Assembly: GCF_027244095.1 (NCBI RefSeq)
Contig: NC_069662.1
Coordinates: 143,238,294 to 143,302,293, forward strand
Origin: Hemicordylus capensis
Taxonomy: Eukaryota > Chordata > Lepidosauria > Squamata > Cordylidae
Direction: 5' to 3'
DNA: 64,000 nt
Shown here one piece after another: positions 1-10,720 of this stretch (positions are counted from its first letter, which is position 1; each line of letters starts with the position of its first letter). The notes below the pieces were generated by a model. It saw nothing but the letters and a program-made list of their open reading frames with translations, searched no databases and was not told the DNA's origin. The position numbers were made by a program, and so were the translations under genes.

Positions 1-235
1 TTAATGTGGTGATTCTTTTTATTTAGCAGGGGGAGAGTAACTGGCCCTATCTACGCCCAGCATAGTACCTCCAGTGACTGTTGCTGGTGTCTATCTTATA
101 TTTCTTTTTAGATTGGGAGCCCTTTGGGGACAGGGATCCATCTTATTTATTTGTTATTTCTCTGTGTAAACCACCCTGATCCATTTTTGGAAGGGTGATA
201 TAGAAATTGAATAAGTAAGTAAACAAATAAATCTA
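1..235 (+). repeat. SINE family 1 with L2-like tail
   Basis: Starts TTAATGTGGTGATTC, has the block GAGCCCTTTGGGGACAGGGA, and ends CCATTTTTGGAAGGGTG followed by an AAT-rich tail. Close copies lie at 12122-12360 and 58013-58232, with inverted ones elsewhere. The tail resembles the 3' end of the L2 LINE at 27735-27790. Confidence 0.75.
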
Positions 236-714
236 AAGCACAGCATTGTTCTCACTTCACCAAATTGCTGGCCTGGCTGAAAAGCAAACAGCTCAGAATT
301 AGCACTTTTTGGCTACCTAAGATGGATTCTTACAGGTCAAGCTTTCTTCTTGGAACACAAGTGGGCTAAAATTACCCTGAGTTAAAAATCCTTTGATTTT
401 CAATGGGACTACTTGGTCCCAGTAAAGGCAGACGAATACACAACAAAATGCCTGCCTGCTCCATCAGTGCAAAGGAAGCAAATATCATTGCCAACCCGCC
501 CCCTGACACACTTTAAAATAAGCATGAGCAGCAGCTGGGCCTCTACCAATATGTGTTTTAAAGGAATAGGGAGAAAAGTACCCACAACTATGTTTCATAT
601 TAAAGGGGGGAAAGAGGGTTTATTTTGCAGTTGATTATGTTAGCTCTGATCATGTAAAATATTCCATTTTTATTCATGATCAAGAATAGAGCTAAATTCT
701 GGACAACGAAGAGT

Positions 715-1010
715 CAGGTACATAGGAAGCTGCCATATACCGAGTCAGACCAATGGTCCATCTAGCTGAGTATTGTCTACCCAGACTGGCAGCAGCTTCT
801 CCAAGGTTGCAGGCAGGACTCTCTCTCAGTCCTATCTTGGAGATGCCAGGGAGAGAACCTGGAACTTTCTGCTCTTCCCAGAGTGGCTCCATCCCCTAAG
901 AGGAATATCTTACAGTACTCATATGTAGTCTCCCATTCATATGCAACCAGGGGGAACCCTTAGCAAAGGGGACAAGTCATGCTTGCTACCACAAGACCAG
1001 CTCTCCTGGT
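715..1010 (+). repeat. Squamate interspersed repeat (SINE-like)
   Basis: Contains AGGAAGCTGCCATATA, GAGTCAGACCAATGGTCCAT and CTTCTCCAAGGTTGCAGGCA, a combination common in reptile interspersed repeats. A short inverted fragment of its start occurs at about 58880-58912. Exact family not assigned. Confidence 0.6.
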
Positions 1011-1279
1011 AATAAGAGAGCATCCAGTTTCACTGAGTGAAAATGATGGGATGTTGAGTAAAGAATAAAAGGCTTATTGGCTGTCTTGTGCTGCTAAATG
1101 AAATGAAGACATCAAAAGGAGGATCACATTTTTAACATTCTTTTGAAAGGATGTGGCATTAAGAAAAACCTTGAGATGGATGCATGGTTAAAATCTAATG
1201 TCCTTGTCATAGTTAATGAGACATTCTGAGATACATTTGGACAGCCCTGGACAGGCATAGATGTATTGGTCACACTTAC

Positions 1280-1380
1280 CAAATATGTGTATTTATAGTT
1301 GTGATAACATATGGTAAGAAGCAATAATCCAAAGCTACTGATAATGAATCTCCCACACTTCTGTTTGTACAAAGTCTAGC
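1280..1380 (-). pseudogene. Relic exon 3 of a third PTCHD3-like copy (copy C)
   Basis: The minus strand keeps the exon 3 splice context of copies A and B: TTTTACAG before the exon and TTTG|GTAAGTGTG after it. Recognisable blocks inside include CTAGACT, AGTGTGGG and AGCTTTGGATTATTG. The exon is 101 bp instead of 146 and has several gaps. The native frame meets a stop (TAG after CATTATCAG), and part of the hydrophobic stretch (SSFGLL) appears in another frame. Flanks match too: AGGCATAGATGT before the donor and AAAAGAATCTAA beyond the acceptor, the latter closest to copy B. No exon 4 was found to its left; a SINE and unrelated DNA occupy the expected place. Confidence 0.75.
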
Positions 1381-1445
1381 CTGTAAAACAGATGGAAAAG
1401 AATCTAATTGGATTTTAAGTTCCATGATAAATGTGCTAATTATTC

Positions 1446-1660
1446 ACCACCTAATGGCGCAGTGGGGAAGCAACCTGCCTAGAGAGCAGGAGCGGCTGTT
1501 GGTTCGAATCCCTGCTGGTGTGTTTCCCAGAATATGGGAAAGTACTATACTGGGCAGCATTGATATAGGAAGGTGCAGAAAAGCATCATCTCATACTGCC
1601 CAGGAAAAGGCAATGGTAAACCACTCTTGTATTCTACCAAGAAAATATTTTCAATATGCA
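1446..1660 (+). repeat. tRNA-derived SINE family 2, copy 1
   Basis: Starts with a tRNA-like head (CCTAATGGCGCAGTGGGGAA) and has a B-box-like GGTTCGAATCC at about 1500-1511. The body includes CATCATCTCATACTGC and GGCAATGGTAAACC. Matches 30341-30603 and, inverted, 48291-48530. Confidence 0.8.
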
Positions 1661-1984
1661 GAAGAAATAGCAATTTATTTTCTTTTGTAGAAATTGAAGG
1701 TATTCTAACAAAGCTAGAGAGAATATCTAACCTCTGTAAGATTGGGCAACATATTGTTCTCTGCCTGGTGTGTTTTCGGCCCTTCTTGTCCACCTCACAC
1801 AGGCTTCTAGCCTCCAGAGCGAAGAGCTGTAGATTAAGTCTGAGGTGGGAGAGTGGATTGGTGCATGTCGGGTTGGTCTCAGTTCCCCATTAAAAATGAA
1901 GAAACAAAACTTTCCAGAAAATTTACACCTGCAGGTTGAAGTGGTACAGTCTAACACTATCTTATCCAGCGATGTGTTTAGATC
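1661..1984. other. Non-coding stretch beside relic copy C
   Basis: No gene or recognised transposon. The right half carries the possible copy C upstream flank described separately. Open frames on both strands here overlap one another and show no family features. Confidence 0.5.
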
Positions 1985-1992
1985 ATTAGATC
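1730..1992 (-). pseudogene. Possible upstream flank of relic copy C
   Basis: Weak but ordered similarity to the DNA upstream of exon 1 in copies A and B: AAGTCTGAGG with GGTGCATGTCGGG nearby (compare A near 33090-33135), then GAAGTGGTACAGTCTAAC at 1937-1954 (compare A near 33305 and B near 51460), then TTTAGATC. If real, exons 1 and 2 of copy C were deleted between here and the exon 3 relic. This is inference from short matches. Confidence 0.4.
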
Positions 1993-2369
1993 CAGGGGCA
2001 TAACTATAATAGGGCAAGGGGAGACAGTTGTCTGGGGGCCCACTGCCTTGGGGGGAGCCCCCAGAGGCAAGTCACATGACTGACTCCCCCAGCCGCGCAC
2101 CCCGCCAGGCTTCCTTTAGTTGTATTCATCCTCCAAAATTGATGTGAGTGTTAAGACCTGGAGCTACCAGAACAGCATGTCTTTCTCTAGTACCATTAAA
2201 TGACTTGTATCGTCTGCAACTTACACAACCTTAAAAATAATAATTTAGGATGATGTTCTATTGTGGCACATAGGTTATTTAATTATATATAAAATTTTAC
2301 TTCAGTGAGTGGGGGGGGGGCATTTTAAAATCTTGTCTCTGGGCCCACTCCAACCTTGCTACGCCCCTG
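1993..2369. mobile_element. hAT-type MITE with 8-bp target duplication
   Basis: Ends are CAGGGGCATAACTA and the inverse GCTACGCCCCTG. The flanking 8-bp duplication ATTAGATC is perfect (1985-1992 and 2370-2377). No transposase is encoded. The terminus type recurs in the window at 3592, 46143, 51711 and 51790. Confidence 0.85.
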
Positions 2370-2377
2370 ATTAGATC

Positions 2378-3059
2378 ATTAAGTGGTATATGCTGCTTTT
2401 CAACAAAAAAAGGTTCACAGAGCAGATCACATAGCCAAAAAAAAAGTAAGAAATTAGCTCTCTGTCTAAAGGGGCTTGCAATGTAAAAAGAAAAAGAAGG
2501 GAGTTACCCGCAACAACTAGTGGCAGGACACTATGTTGTATCTCCTTCCTGAAGGATATAATCTCATCCAAGTTCTGAAACAGCCCTTGAAGAACTGCTA
2601 AGTTATAGCATTTTAAAATAATAATTAAAAATTGCTTTGAGGTGCATAACTCATTCAAGCCAAACCTTAAATTGCTACTTTATAGCAATTGCTTAAATTG
2701 CTATATTCCAGTTGGTATGAAACACATATTGCGAGACTCTTTTTTGAATATGTCTAGTGAACATCCATTGGGTATCCCTACATCAATCAGTGGACTATGA
2801 ACTCAGAGCAAGGAATGCAGCATGCCTGAATTTTCGCTGGTGGAAATGGCCATCATGGAAATGACTGAGCGGGCTGCAGCATCTCATGCACGTGGGAGAA
2901 GTCCTGCTGCATGTGTGTTGTGTGTGCGAGAGAAGTGCTGGTGCATAGGTGCTCTGTCTCTGTATATGTTAGCGCAGTGCTACAGTAATGTTTACATGTG
3001 TGACAAAGAAATAAGCCCCCCACATCTGTTTTGAGTGTTGAACCAGAGCCATCACTTCT

Positions 3060-3060
<1 letters not shown>
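2378..3060. other. Intergenic DNA, nothing recognised
   Basis: AT-rich, then mixed sequence with no supported gene. The short open frames lack any family signature. Confidence 0.5.

Positions 3061-3115
<55 letters not shown>
3061..3115. repeat. (GT)n microsatellite
   Basis: About 27 uninterrupted GT units. Open frames with poly-VC or poly-TH runs here are artefacts of the repeat. Confidence 0.98.
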
Positions 3116-3118
<3 letters not shown>

Positions 3119-3591
3119 CTGGGATTGCTACTATGTGTGTTTGTGAGACAGTTTAAGAATGAAAGTATGTTGATGTGTGTGGGAGGGAGAATGGCCCTGC
3201 TATTCGGGGGTTTGTGTGAAAGAAAGTTGTCAATGAAAAGAAATTGTGTAATGTGTGAAAGGTAAGAATTCAGAAATGAGCAAAAATAAGGGAGATAATT
3301 TTCTTTCTTTTTTAAAGCAAGCTGAGGGGCACTTTTGGAAAAAGGAACAGAAAAAGGCAAAGAAAACAGAAGATTTTCAGATCACAGTCACATTTGTGTA
3401 ATATGATTACTGCAATTGGCACATTAGTCATTTTGGCCGGATGCTGGGGATACAATTCCTAACTCCGATTCATGCCACAGATGTTCAACAAACCGTGGCC
3501 AGCCGAAACAGAGTTGAAGGAGAGGGGAGTCCCTCCCTACTGCTTGGCCTTTCAGCTCGATCCCAGCCAGCTCTGTGGCCAGCCTGTCGGC

Positions 3592-3926
3592 CAGAGGCGT
3601 AGCTGGGGAAAATGGCGCCCAGGGCAAGCTCTGCCCCTGAAATTGCGCCCAATGAACTGCGCAGGTGCGCCTGTGCAGTTGGGAAGCGACGCCGGGCCAG
3701 ACGGCAGGCCTCGGCGTCGCTCTGCTGCACTCGGCGATCCGCCGCTGCCCACCACCGCCACGTTCACCGCCACCCAGGGGCATGATGATCTGCCGCCGCC
3801 CGCCACCGCCGTGTGATCCAGAGGGATTGGGGGGGTCATGGCACTTTTTGGCGCCCCCCCATGTGACCCACCAAAGTGGCGCCCAGGGCACGTGCCCTGC
3901 CTGCCCCCCCCATCGTTACGCCCCTG
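3592..3926. mobile_element. hAT-type MITE with 8-bp target duplication
   Basis: Ends CAGAGGCGTAGCTGGGG and GTTACGCCCCTG. Perfect duplication CTGTCGGC at 3584-3591 and 3927-3934. GC-rich interior shares blocks (AACTGCGCAGGTGCGC, GCCCAGGGCA) with the longer element at 51711-55288. Confidence 0.9.
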
Positions 3927-3934
3927 CTGTCGGC

Positions 3935-4509
3935 AAAGTGTCACCGCATCAGCAGCTCAGCCACAATTGGCTAAGATTTCCAGGGGTGTGTGCTGAGTGC
4001 GAATGTGATTTTGGAGCGCTCTGCCCCCGCTTGGCAAGGGAAAGGCATTGAAAGCCCTTTCAGTGCCTGGCAATGCCAGCACTGCTTCTGCCAGCCATCC
4101 CACTACAGCCACCCCCTAAGTGGCCCCATACCCCAAAAGTACCATGCAAACTCAAACACCCAGGGCTGGGGATGGAATCCCACTTTCACTGTGGGAGGGG
4201 AGGGGAAAGCCACACTCTCTAGAATGGGATATGCAGATGAGGGAGGGCAATGGATGCTGGGGGGAGGGGCGGATCTGTCCCACCATGACCAAGGAAGATG
4301 CAGTCCAGCCAGACCCATCACAAACTTGCTACAAGCAGCTTGCTGCCTAGTGGGCTCACACTCTCATGAGAGAGCCAGTCTACTGGAGATACACCTGGGC
4401 TCACTAAGGCGCTCTCCCCACCTATGGACTGTGAGCTCATGACCTGACCTGCCCACTTAACTTAATTCAAGGGCCCCCCACTCTAGTGGGGTCCCCAACT
4501 CTGTTAAAA

Positions 4510-4565
<56 letters not shown>

Positions 4566-5078
4566 CCCACTACTTTTCTCTCCCCAAATCTCTTTGAATC
4601 TTTGCATATGCCTGAGAGGATACCCTGACACCGAAGGTGCCATAGCCTGGGAGCGTGCACAGCCATGGAGTGGCCAGACAGGACATGCGCTCAAGTTTTT
4701 AAATCTTGGGTCTGCTTTGTCTGCATGCCGTATGCAGATAAGCAATTGCGGGGAATCATGGGAGTGGGCACTTTCCTCTGTTCTCCCAACCCTGGGTCAC
4801 CTGGGTCACCTGTAGGGGTCACAGGCAATGGCGCATAGATGTGAATGGGCAGGCAAAAGGCTTGTTTCTGAGGCACCTTGGCTACAGTCCCTGCGGACCA
4901 GGAAAGCAGTCTCTGGGATACCCCTGCCCACTATTTCCCAACACACAGCAACATTGGAACAATGATGGCCTACACTTTTGTGAGCAGGAATAGTCCCTGT
5001 GGACCTTTTGTAGCCACACTCATTGTCATGCCTTCTTCATGAGTAACCAGGGGCTTTAACATCCCCTCCTCCCCAGGA
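3935..5078. other. Intergenic DNA with a (GT)n tract
   Basis: A (GT)n microsatellite of about 25 units lies at 4513-4562. No gene is supported; the open frames are short and overlap each other. Confidence 0.6.
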
Positions 5079-5629
5079 AATGAATCGTTAGCACTCACCT
5101 GAATGGTCATTCTCCTCAGAAGTATGGATGGCATCCGAGCATCATGGGTTGCCACGACCTCCTGCTCCGAGACAGGGCGAATCAGAGAGCTTTCCTCCTG
5201 TATTAGGAGGGAGGGGCCAACCCCTCAGGCTTCAGTCTATTGTCAGCAATCTAATGCTCCAGCTATAAGAAACAGTGTCAAGGATAGATTGCAACCGGAA
5301 GAGACAACGAGCAATAAATGGAACAACGGCAAAAGAGGAAATAGGGAAATTGTATACTGAAAATATCCCTCCCGCTAGATACAGACAAACGCGGAAGAAG
5401 AGAGCCTCCCCACATCAATACAGGGAACAGAAAGCTGGATAAAAAGTAGGAAATAATAGAGACATACCCGAACGGTCGGGTGGGTCGGATGCCATCCATA
5501 CTTCTGAGGAGAAAGACCATTCAGGTGAGTGCCAACGATTCATTCTCCCTCAGAAGAGGATGGCATCCGAGCATCATGGGACATGCCACAGCCGCTATAT
5601 GGTAAGGGTGGGAGACCGTGAGGCTGGAG

Positions 5630-6817
5630 CTAAGCAGAGACCACCCGTTGCAGAACCCGCCTGCCAAAGGAGGCATCTGCAGAAGCCCAATCATGAATTT
5701 TGTAAAATTTGAAAAACGTGGAGAGGGAAGCCCACGTGGCTGCCCTGCAGATATCAATCAAGGGCACCCTGGTTGCGAAGGCTGAGGAGGCCGCCACACT
5801 GCGGGTCGAGTGAGCCGTTATACCATCTGGTATTGCCACCTTAGCGGCCGTATAAGCCATGCAAATGCATTCACAAATCCAGTGCGCCAGGGTAGAGGAA
5901 GCAACTTTCCTGCCCAGAGAACAGTCCCTGAAGGAAACAAACAAAGAATCAGAGACCCGAAACCCCTTGGTACGCCGCAGGTAAATTCTGAGCGCCCTGC
6001 GGACACCTAGAGAGTGCCATTCCTTGTCTTTGGGTGAAGAGGGCTTGGGACAGAAAGACGGCAGCAACAACTCCTGTGAACGGTGGAAGAGGGAGTTAAC
6101 CTTAGGAAGGTAAGTGGGATCTGTGCGTAAAACAACATAATCAGAATAAATCAAACACAACTCCTTTCTGGCCGACAACGCGCCAAGGTCCGAAACCCTA
6201 CGGGCCGAAGTAATGGCCACTAGAAACAGGACCTTAAAGGTGAGTAGACGCAACGGCACCGTCCGTAAGGGCTCAAACGGGGGCTTAACGAGCGCCCGAA
6301 GAACTAAATTAAGGTCCCAAGTAGGGAAGTGATGGACCGGCGGAGGATTAAGGGCCATCGCGCCTCTGAGGAACCGTTGTACATGAGGGTGACCCGACAA
6401 AGGGGGAATGCCCGGTACCTGGAGAGTAGCAGAAATGGAGAACATTTGTCGCCTGAGGGTGGCCGTCTTTAGCCCCTTATCTAGCCCAGACTGTAGGAAC
6501 CCCAGGACCTGGCTGACCGAAGCCCTATGGGGGACAGCCCCCGCTGAAACGCACCAAGACACAAAAGCTGACCAAGTGAACTGATAAATCCTGAGCATGG
6601 AAGGACGTCTGGATGCCAAAATGGTGTCCTTGACCACAGAAGAATAACCGCAGGCGTCTAGCGCGCTCCGCTCAACCTCCACGCGTGAAGGTTCAGCCAC
6701 CCTGGGTCCGGGTGTAACAGAGAACCCTGACGGAGGAGCTGAGGAGGACAGCCCAGAGACATCGGGGGAGCTAAGGACACGGCGACGAGATCGGAAAACC
6801 ACGGGCGACGGGGCCAA
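5630..6817 (-). mobile_element. DIRS part: tyrosine recombinase region (fossil)
   Basis: Part of the fossil DIRS element. The region carries the phage-integrase-like fold in family order: an N-terminal SAM-like part, the first catalytic Arg block (TSARRVSDLGAL), and a C-terminal HSTR block with the expected downstream aromatic region. In this family the enzyme joins a circular DNA intermediate into the host without duplicating the target. Confidence 0.88.
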
Positions 6818-6944
6818 CGAGGAGCTACTAGGATGACCTCCGCCCTTTCCGAACGAACCAGACTGATAGTTTGGGACAGGATGGGAGTGGGGGAAAGGCG
6901 TACAGGAGACCCTGCGGCCAAGGGGTCAACAGGGCGTCCACCCC

Positions 6945-8525
6945 TTATGCCCCCTGCATTCGATACCTGGCGAAGAACCTGGGCACCTTGGCATTCCCCG
7001 GGGCCGCGAACAAGTCCACCAGCGGAACGCCGAATCTTGACGTGATGGTGCGAAAGACTCGTTCGTCCAGAGACCACTCCGCCTGGCCCAGCTGGGTCCT
7101 GCTGAGCCAATCCGCCAGCGTGTTGGACTTGCCGCTGACGTGAACGGCCTCCAGCGAGCCGAGATGTCTCTCTGCCCAGTGCAGAAGCACAAAGGCTTCG
7201 CGCATCAGGGGCCACGCTCTGGTGCCTCCCTGACGATTGACATGGGCCTTGGCCGTCGCGCTGTCGGTCCGTACCAGAACGTGACAGCCGGCTAACAGAG
7301 GAAGGAACCAGATCAGAGATAGGCGAATAGCCCTGAGCTCCAGCCAATTGATCGACTGGAGCTGTTCCTGCGGAGACCACAGGCCCTGAGTGACCTGACC
7401 TAGGCAGTGGCCGCCCCACCCCTGGAGGCTGGCATCTGTCGTGACTGGAACCCGCTTCACTGGGAGAAAGGAGACACCCCTGCTCAGGGCCGGTGATGAC
7501 CACCAGGCCAGGGACTTCTGGACTCGAGGAGTTAGGCGAACCTTGGAACGCGATTGAGAAGCTACCAAGTCCTGAAGAGGCAAAAGCAGCCACTGGAGCG
7601 GGCGTGAATGAAGACGGGCCCAAGGGACTATTCCGATGGCGGATACCATCATCCCCTGAAGCTGGCTGAGTAAAAGGATCTCCGAATGACTGCGGAGAGC
7701 GGCTTTTCAGGACGCGTTGGACAGCTTCCGGCGTCTCTCCTGAGAGAGAGATGCCGTCCTCTTCCGCGTGTCTAGGACTGTCCCGAGGTGTTGAATGCGG
7801 GTTCTGGGGACCAGGGAGCTCTTCTTGCGGTTCACCAGAAACCCATGGGTCCGGAGAACCGAGAGGGTCTCCTCCACATCTCCCAGGGCCTTTTGGAAGG
7901 AGGGCGATCTTATTAAAAGATCGTCCAGATACGGGTACAGGTGAATCCCCTTCGTCCTCAAGTGCACCACGAGTGCCACCACAATCTTGGTGAACACGCG
8001 TGGCGCAGTCGACAGACCGAAGGGGAGAGCCCGGTATTGGAAGTGGGCCCCCGCATAAGTGAACCGTAGGAACCTCCTGTCCTGGGGATGGATAGGGACG
8101 TGGAGGTAGGCCTCCGTCAGATCCACAGAGGACAGGAAGTCTCCCCTCTGGAGCGACATCAAGATGGAACGAAGGGTCTCCATCCAGAAGTGCTTGACCC
8201 GGAGGAACCGGTTCACGAACTTCAGGTCGAGTATGGCTCTCCACTCTCCATTCTTCTTTGGCACCAAGAAGAGAATAGAGTAGACGCCACATCCCATCTC
8301 CCCTGAAGGAACCGGCTCGATTGCCTGAATGTCGTTCAGATGTCGGATGGCAGACATCATGAGGGTGTGTTTGTCCTCCTTCCTGGACCGGGGGGACGCC
8401 AGGAAGCGTTTGGGGGGTTGGCGAAGAAAATCCAACCTGTACCTGTAACTCACGGTTTGGAGAACCCAAGCGTCCGAGCAGGTGTTTGCCCAAGCCTGAG
8501 CGAAGAACTGCAGCCTGCCTCCCAC
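6945..8525 (-). mobile_element. DIRS part: reverse transcriptase and RNase H region (fossil)
   Basis: Part of the fossil DIRS element. Reverse transcriptase blocks are visible (VPKKNGEWRAILDLKFVN, SVDLTEAYLHVPIH, LPFGLSTAPRVF, YLDDLLI), followed by an RNase H-like region (TTDASLQGWGG, ELRAIRLSL, VRTDSATAKAHVN). A second, 611-codon open frame overlaps it (6658-8493). Confidence 0.9.
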
Positions 8526-8544
8526 CTGGGAATCCGGAGGACCG

Positions 8545-9490
8545 TCATTGCAGGGCTGGGCGCTTGAATCTGGGCTTCTGATGCTGTCCAGACTGGCAGG
8601 GCCGGAACTGCGAGTTGTCGCGAAAGGACTGCTGCGGCCTCTTCCAGGCGGAGAACTTGTCCTGTCTGTCCTGACGGGGATGAAAGGAAGACCGGAAACC
8701 CCTGAAAGAAGAGGAGGAATTAGAAGTGGACTGTTTACGCTCCTGGCGCTGCGTGAAAGAGGAAGGCATCGCCTTCTTCTTGTCCTTCCCCTCGACCAGA
8801 ACAGGCTCCAGAATGTCCCCGAAAAGCTTGTTCCCCTTAAAGGCCGAATTAGCCAAATTGGACCTGGATTTCTGGTCCACCCTCCAATGTTTCAGCCACA
8901 GATGCCGGCGGACCGTGACATCGGAGGCCATAGCCCTAGCCAAAAACTGCGTGGCGTCCAGGGAACTATCGGCCATGAAGGCGGAGACCTTATGAAGCTT
9001 ATTGAGACCCTGCCGTAATGCTAGCAGCTCGGGGGGTATTAAGGCAAGAGGTCTTTAATCCACAGGACCGATGCCCGGGCGAAGATTGAATTTGCCATAG
9101 AAGCCCGCATAGCTAGGGAGGAGGACTCATGGAACCTGCGCAGAGCAGCATCACATTTTTTATCCTCATAGTTACGTAGCACCTCATCCCCAACCCTGGG
9201 CAAGACAGCGCCAGTCACCAAGGCCGCCACTTCCGCATCCACGGGAGGAACCTGGAGCGTGTCCATTACGGTTCTCGTGGTAGTATAAAGGCGCTTGACC
9301 CCGGGAGGACACTTGGCTTCAGTAGGACGATCCCATTCTGACTGAATGACATCCAGAAAGAGTTGGGGGCAGGGAACCACAATCTCGGGAGTCTTTAAAG
9401 TGGGAAGGACAGCGGGGTCCCCCTCAGGAGGATCCTGCGGGAGGGACACCACTCCCCCTAGTCTGAGGGCCTTGCAGGCCTTATGCAAGA
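8545..9490 (-). mobile_element. DIRS part: gag-like region (fossil)
   Basis: Part of the fossil DIRS element. Low-complexity charged sequence ending in a basic, Ser/Gln/Arg-rich tail lies just upstream of the reverse transcriptase, the place of the gag-like gene in DIRS elements. No strong domain is visible; assignment rests on position and composition. Confidence 0.6.
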
Positions 9491-10720
9491 GGACCGGGAA
9501 ATCTGATGAAGAAAACAGGCGATACGGAGCGTGAGGGGTGGAAGCCCCCTCCTCCTCGTCCCCGGATAGTTCCCCCTCCTTCCGGTCCGAATCGGACCCC
9601 TCGGAAGGAATACCCCCCCGACGGGGAGGTGGGCAGTGGAAAGTTATGTGGCGGAGCCCTGCCCGCAGGGTACGGGCTTAGAACTGGAGGACCGAAGTCG
9701 TGCCGGGCGGAGGCCGAAGCAGCCCGAACTGGCGGGCCGGCAGGTGCTTCCCCGGGCCCCAAAATGGCGGTCGCGGCTGCCGAACCGCCTGTTTCTGCCC
9801 CCAAAATGGTGGACGTGGCAGAAGGAGTGAGAAGGCTTCCCGCCAGAGCAGGAAGAAGCCGTCCAAATTCCTCCGCTACCACCCAGCGCAGCAGCACGGC
9901 AAAGGAAGGGGGAATTTCGTCTTCCGCGGCGCCCGAGTCCTGAGAAGGGCGCTTGCTTGCTTGGCGGGGGGCTCAGAGGACAGGAGCCTGGCCAGAGACA
10001 GAGGGGCGGGGGGAACTTGCGTGAGTGATGAGGACGGTGCGGCCTGCTCCTCCATCGAAACGGTGAGAAGTTCCCCTTGGTTCTCGGCGGCCACGGGAGC
10101 TACTGAAGAGATCCCTTGGGCCGCAGCGGGTGCCGGAAGCCGCTTCCCCTTCGCGTTCTTTTCCTTTGAAGCCTTTTTAGTCTTCTTGCGCTTTGGCAGA
10201 TGAGTTTCGGGCGCGGGAGTGGTTGCCGCAGCCCACTCATCCCAGCAGGTCGCCGGCGCGACGGAGTCTTCAGACAGGGAGGGGGAGACCCCCCCTCGGA
10301 ACGAACACAGGCAGCTGCCATTACAGCCTAATCAACCGTAACCACCGCGGGAGAGGAGCCGCAGGCGGTCGGTATAGCCCAAAGACAAACAAGGAAGCGA
10401 ACTCCCAAGAGTCTGAATCCACTACACCCTGACTGGAACAGCTCAGGGTGGAAAATCAGCAACTACCCTGACTGGAACAGCTCAGGGTAGGAGAAGGTGA
10501 AAAAAGGCCAGAAACAGTAAAAGTAGAAGCGGAAAGAGAAATGGTAGCCAGAGCAAGGAACCACAGCACCTGCCGGAGCAAGACAGGGCGAAGACTGGAG
10601 CCTGAGGGGTTGGCACCTCCCTCCTAATACAGGAGGAAAGCTCTCTGATTCGCCCTATCTCGGAGCAGGAGGTCGTGGCAACCCATGATGCTCGGATGCC
10701 ATCCTCTTCTGAGGGAGAAT

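Larger units (their letters stand above)
5079..10720 (-). mobile_element. DIRS-type tyrosine-recombinase retrotransposon (fossil)
   Basis: The element is about 5.6 kb, on the minus strand. Parts in order: right inverted terminal repeat (about 10600-10720), GC-rich leader and gag-like region (about 8545-9900), reverse transcriptase and RNase H (about 6945-8525; motifs SVDLTEAYLHVPIH and PYLDDLLI), tyrosine recombinase (about 5630-6817; ARRVSDLGAL, HSTR), an internal complementary region (about 5485-5583), and the left inverted repeat (about 5079-5235). Inverted repeats plus a complementary region joining the two end sequences are the DIRS hallmark; there is no DDE integrase or protease. The inverted repeats differ at only about three of some 110 positions compared, so insertion is fairly recent. 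It looks almost whole, with a few apparent breaks. Family assignment is secure; subfamily is not. Confidence 0.92.

Noticed and set aside
1446-1520. Possible tRNA gene (also at 30341, 48460-48530 and 18000-18074)
   Set aside because: Only A- and B-box-like parts are present, fused to SINE bodies; no complete cloverleaf is evident.
3035-3360. Frames with poly-VC or poly-TH runs
   Set aside because: Translations of a (GT)n microsatellite. The same applies at 4457-4815, 21929-22326, 23796-24020 and 63180-63699.
3424-4051. Plus and minus frames of 114-155 codons
   Set aside because: They overlap a hAT MITE and each other and have no family features.
9481-10432. Several 60-167-codon GC-rich frames on both strands
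   Set aside because: They lie in the leader and gag-like part of the DIRS fossil and overlap one another; no host gene is implied.
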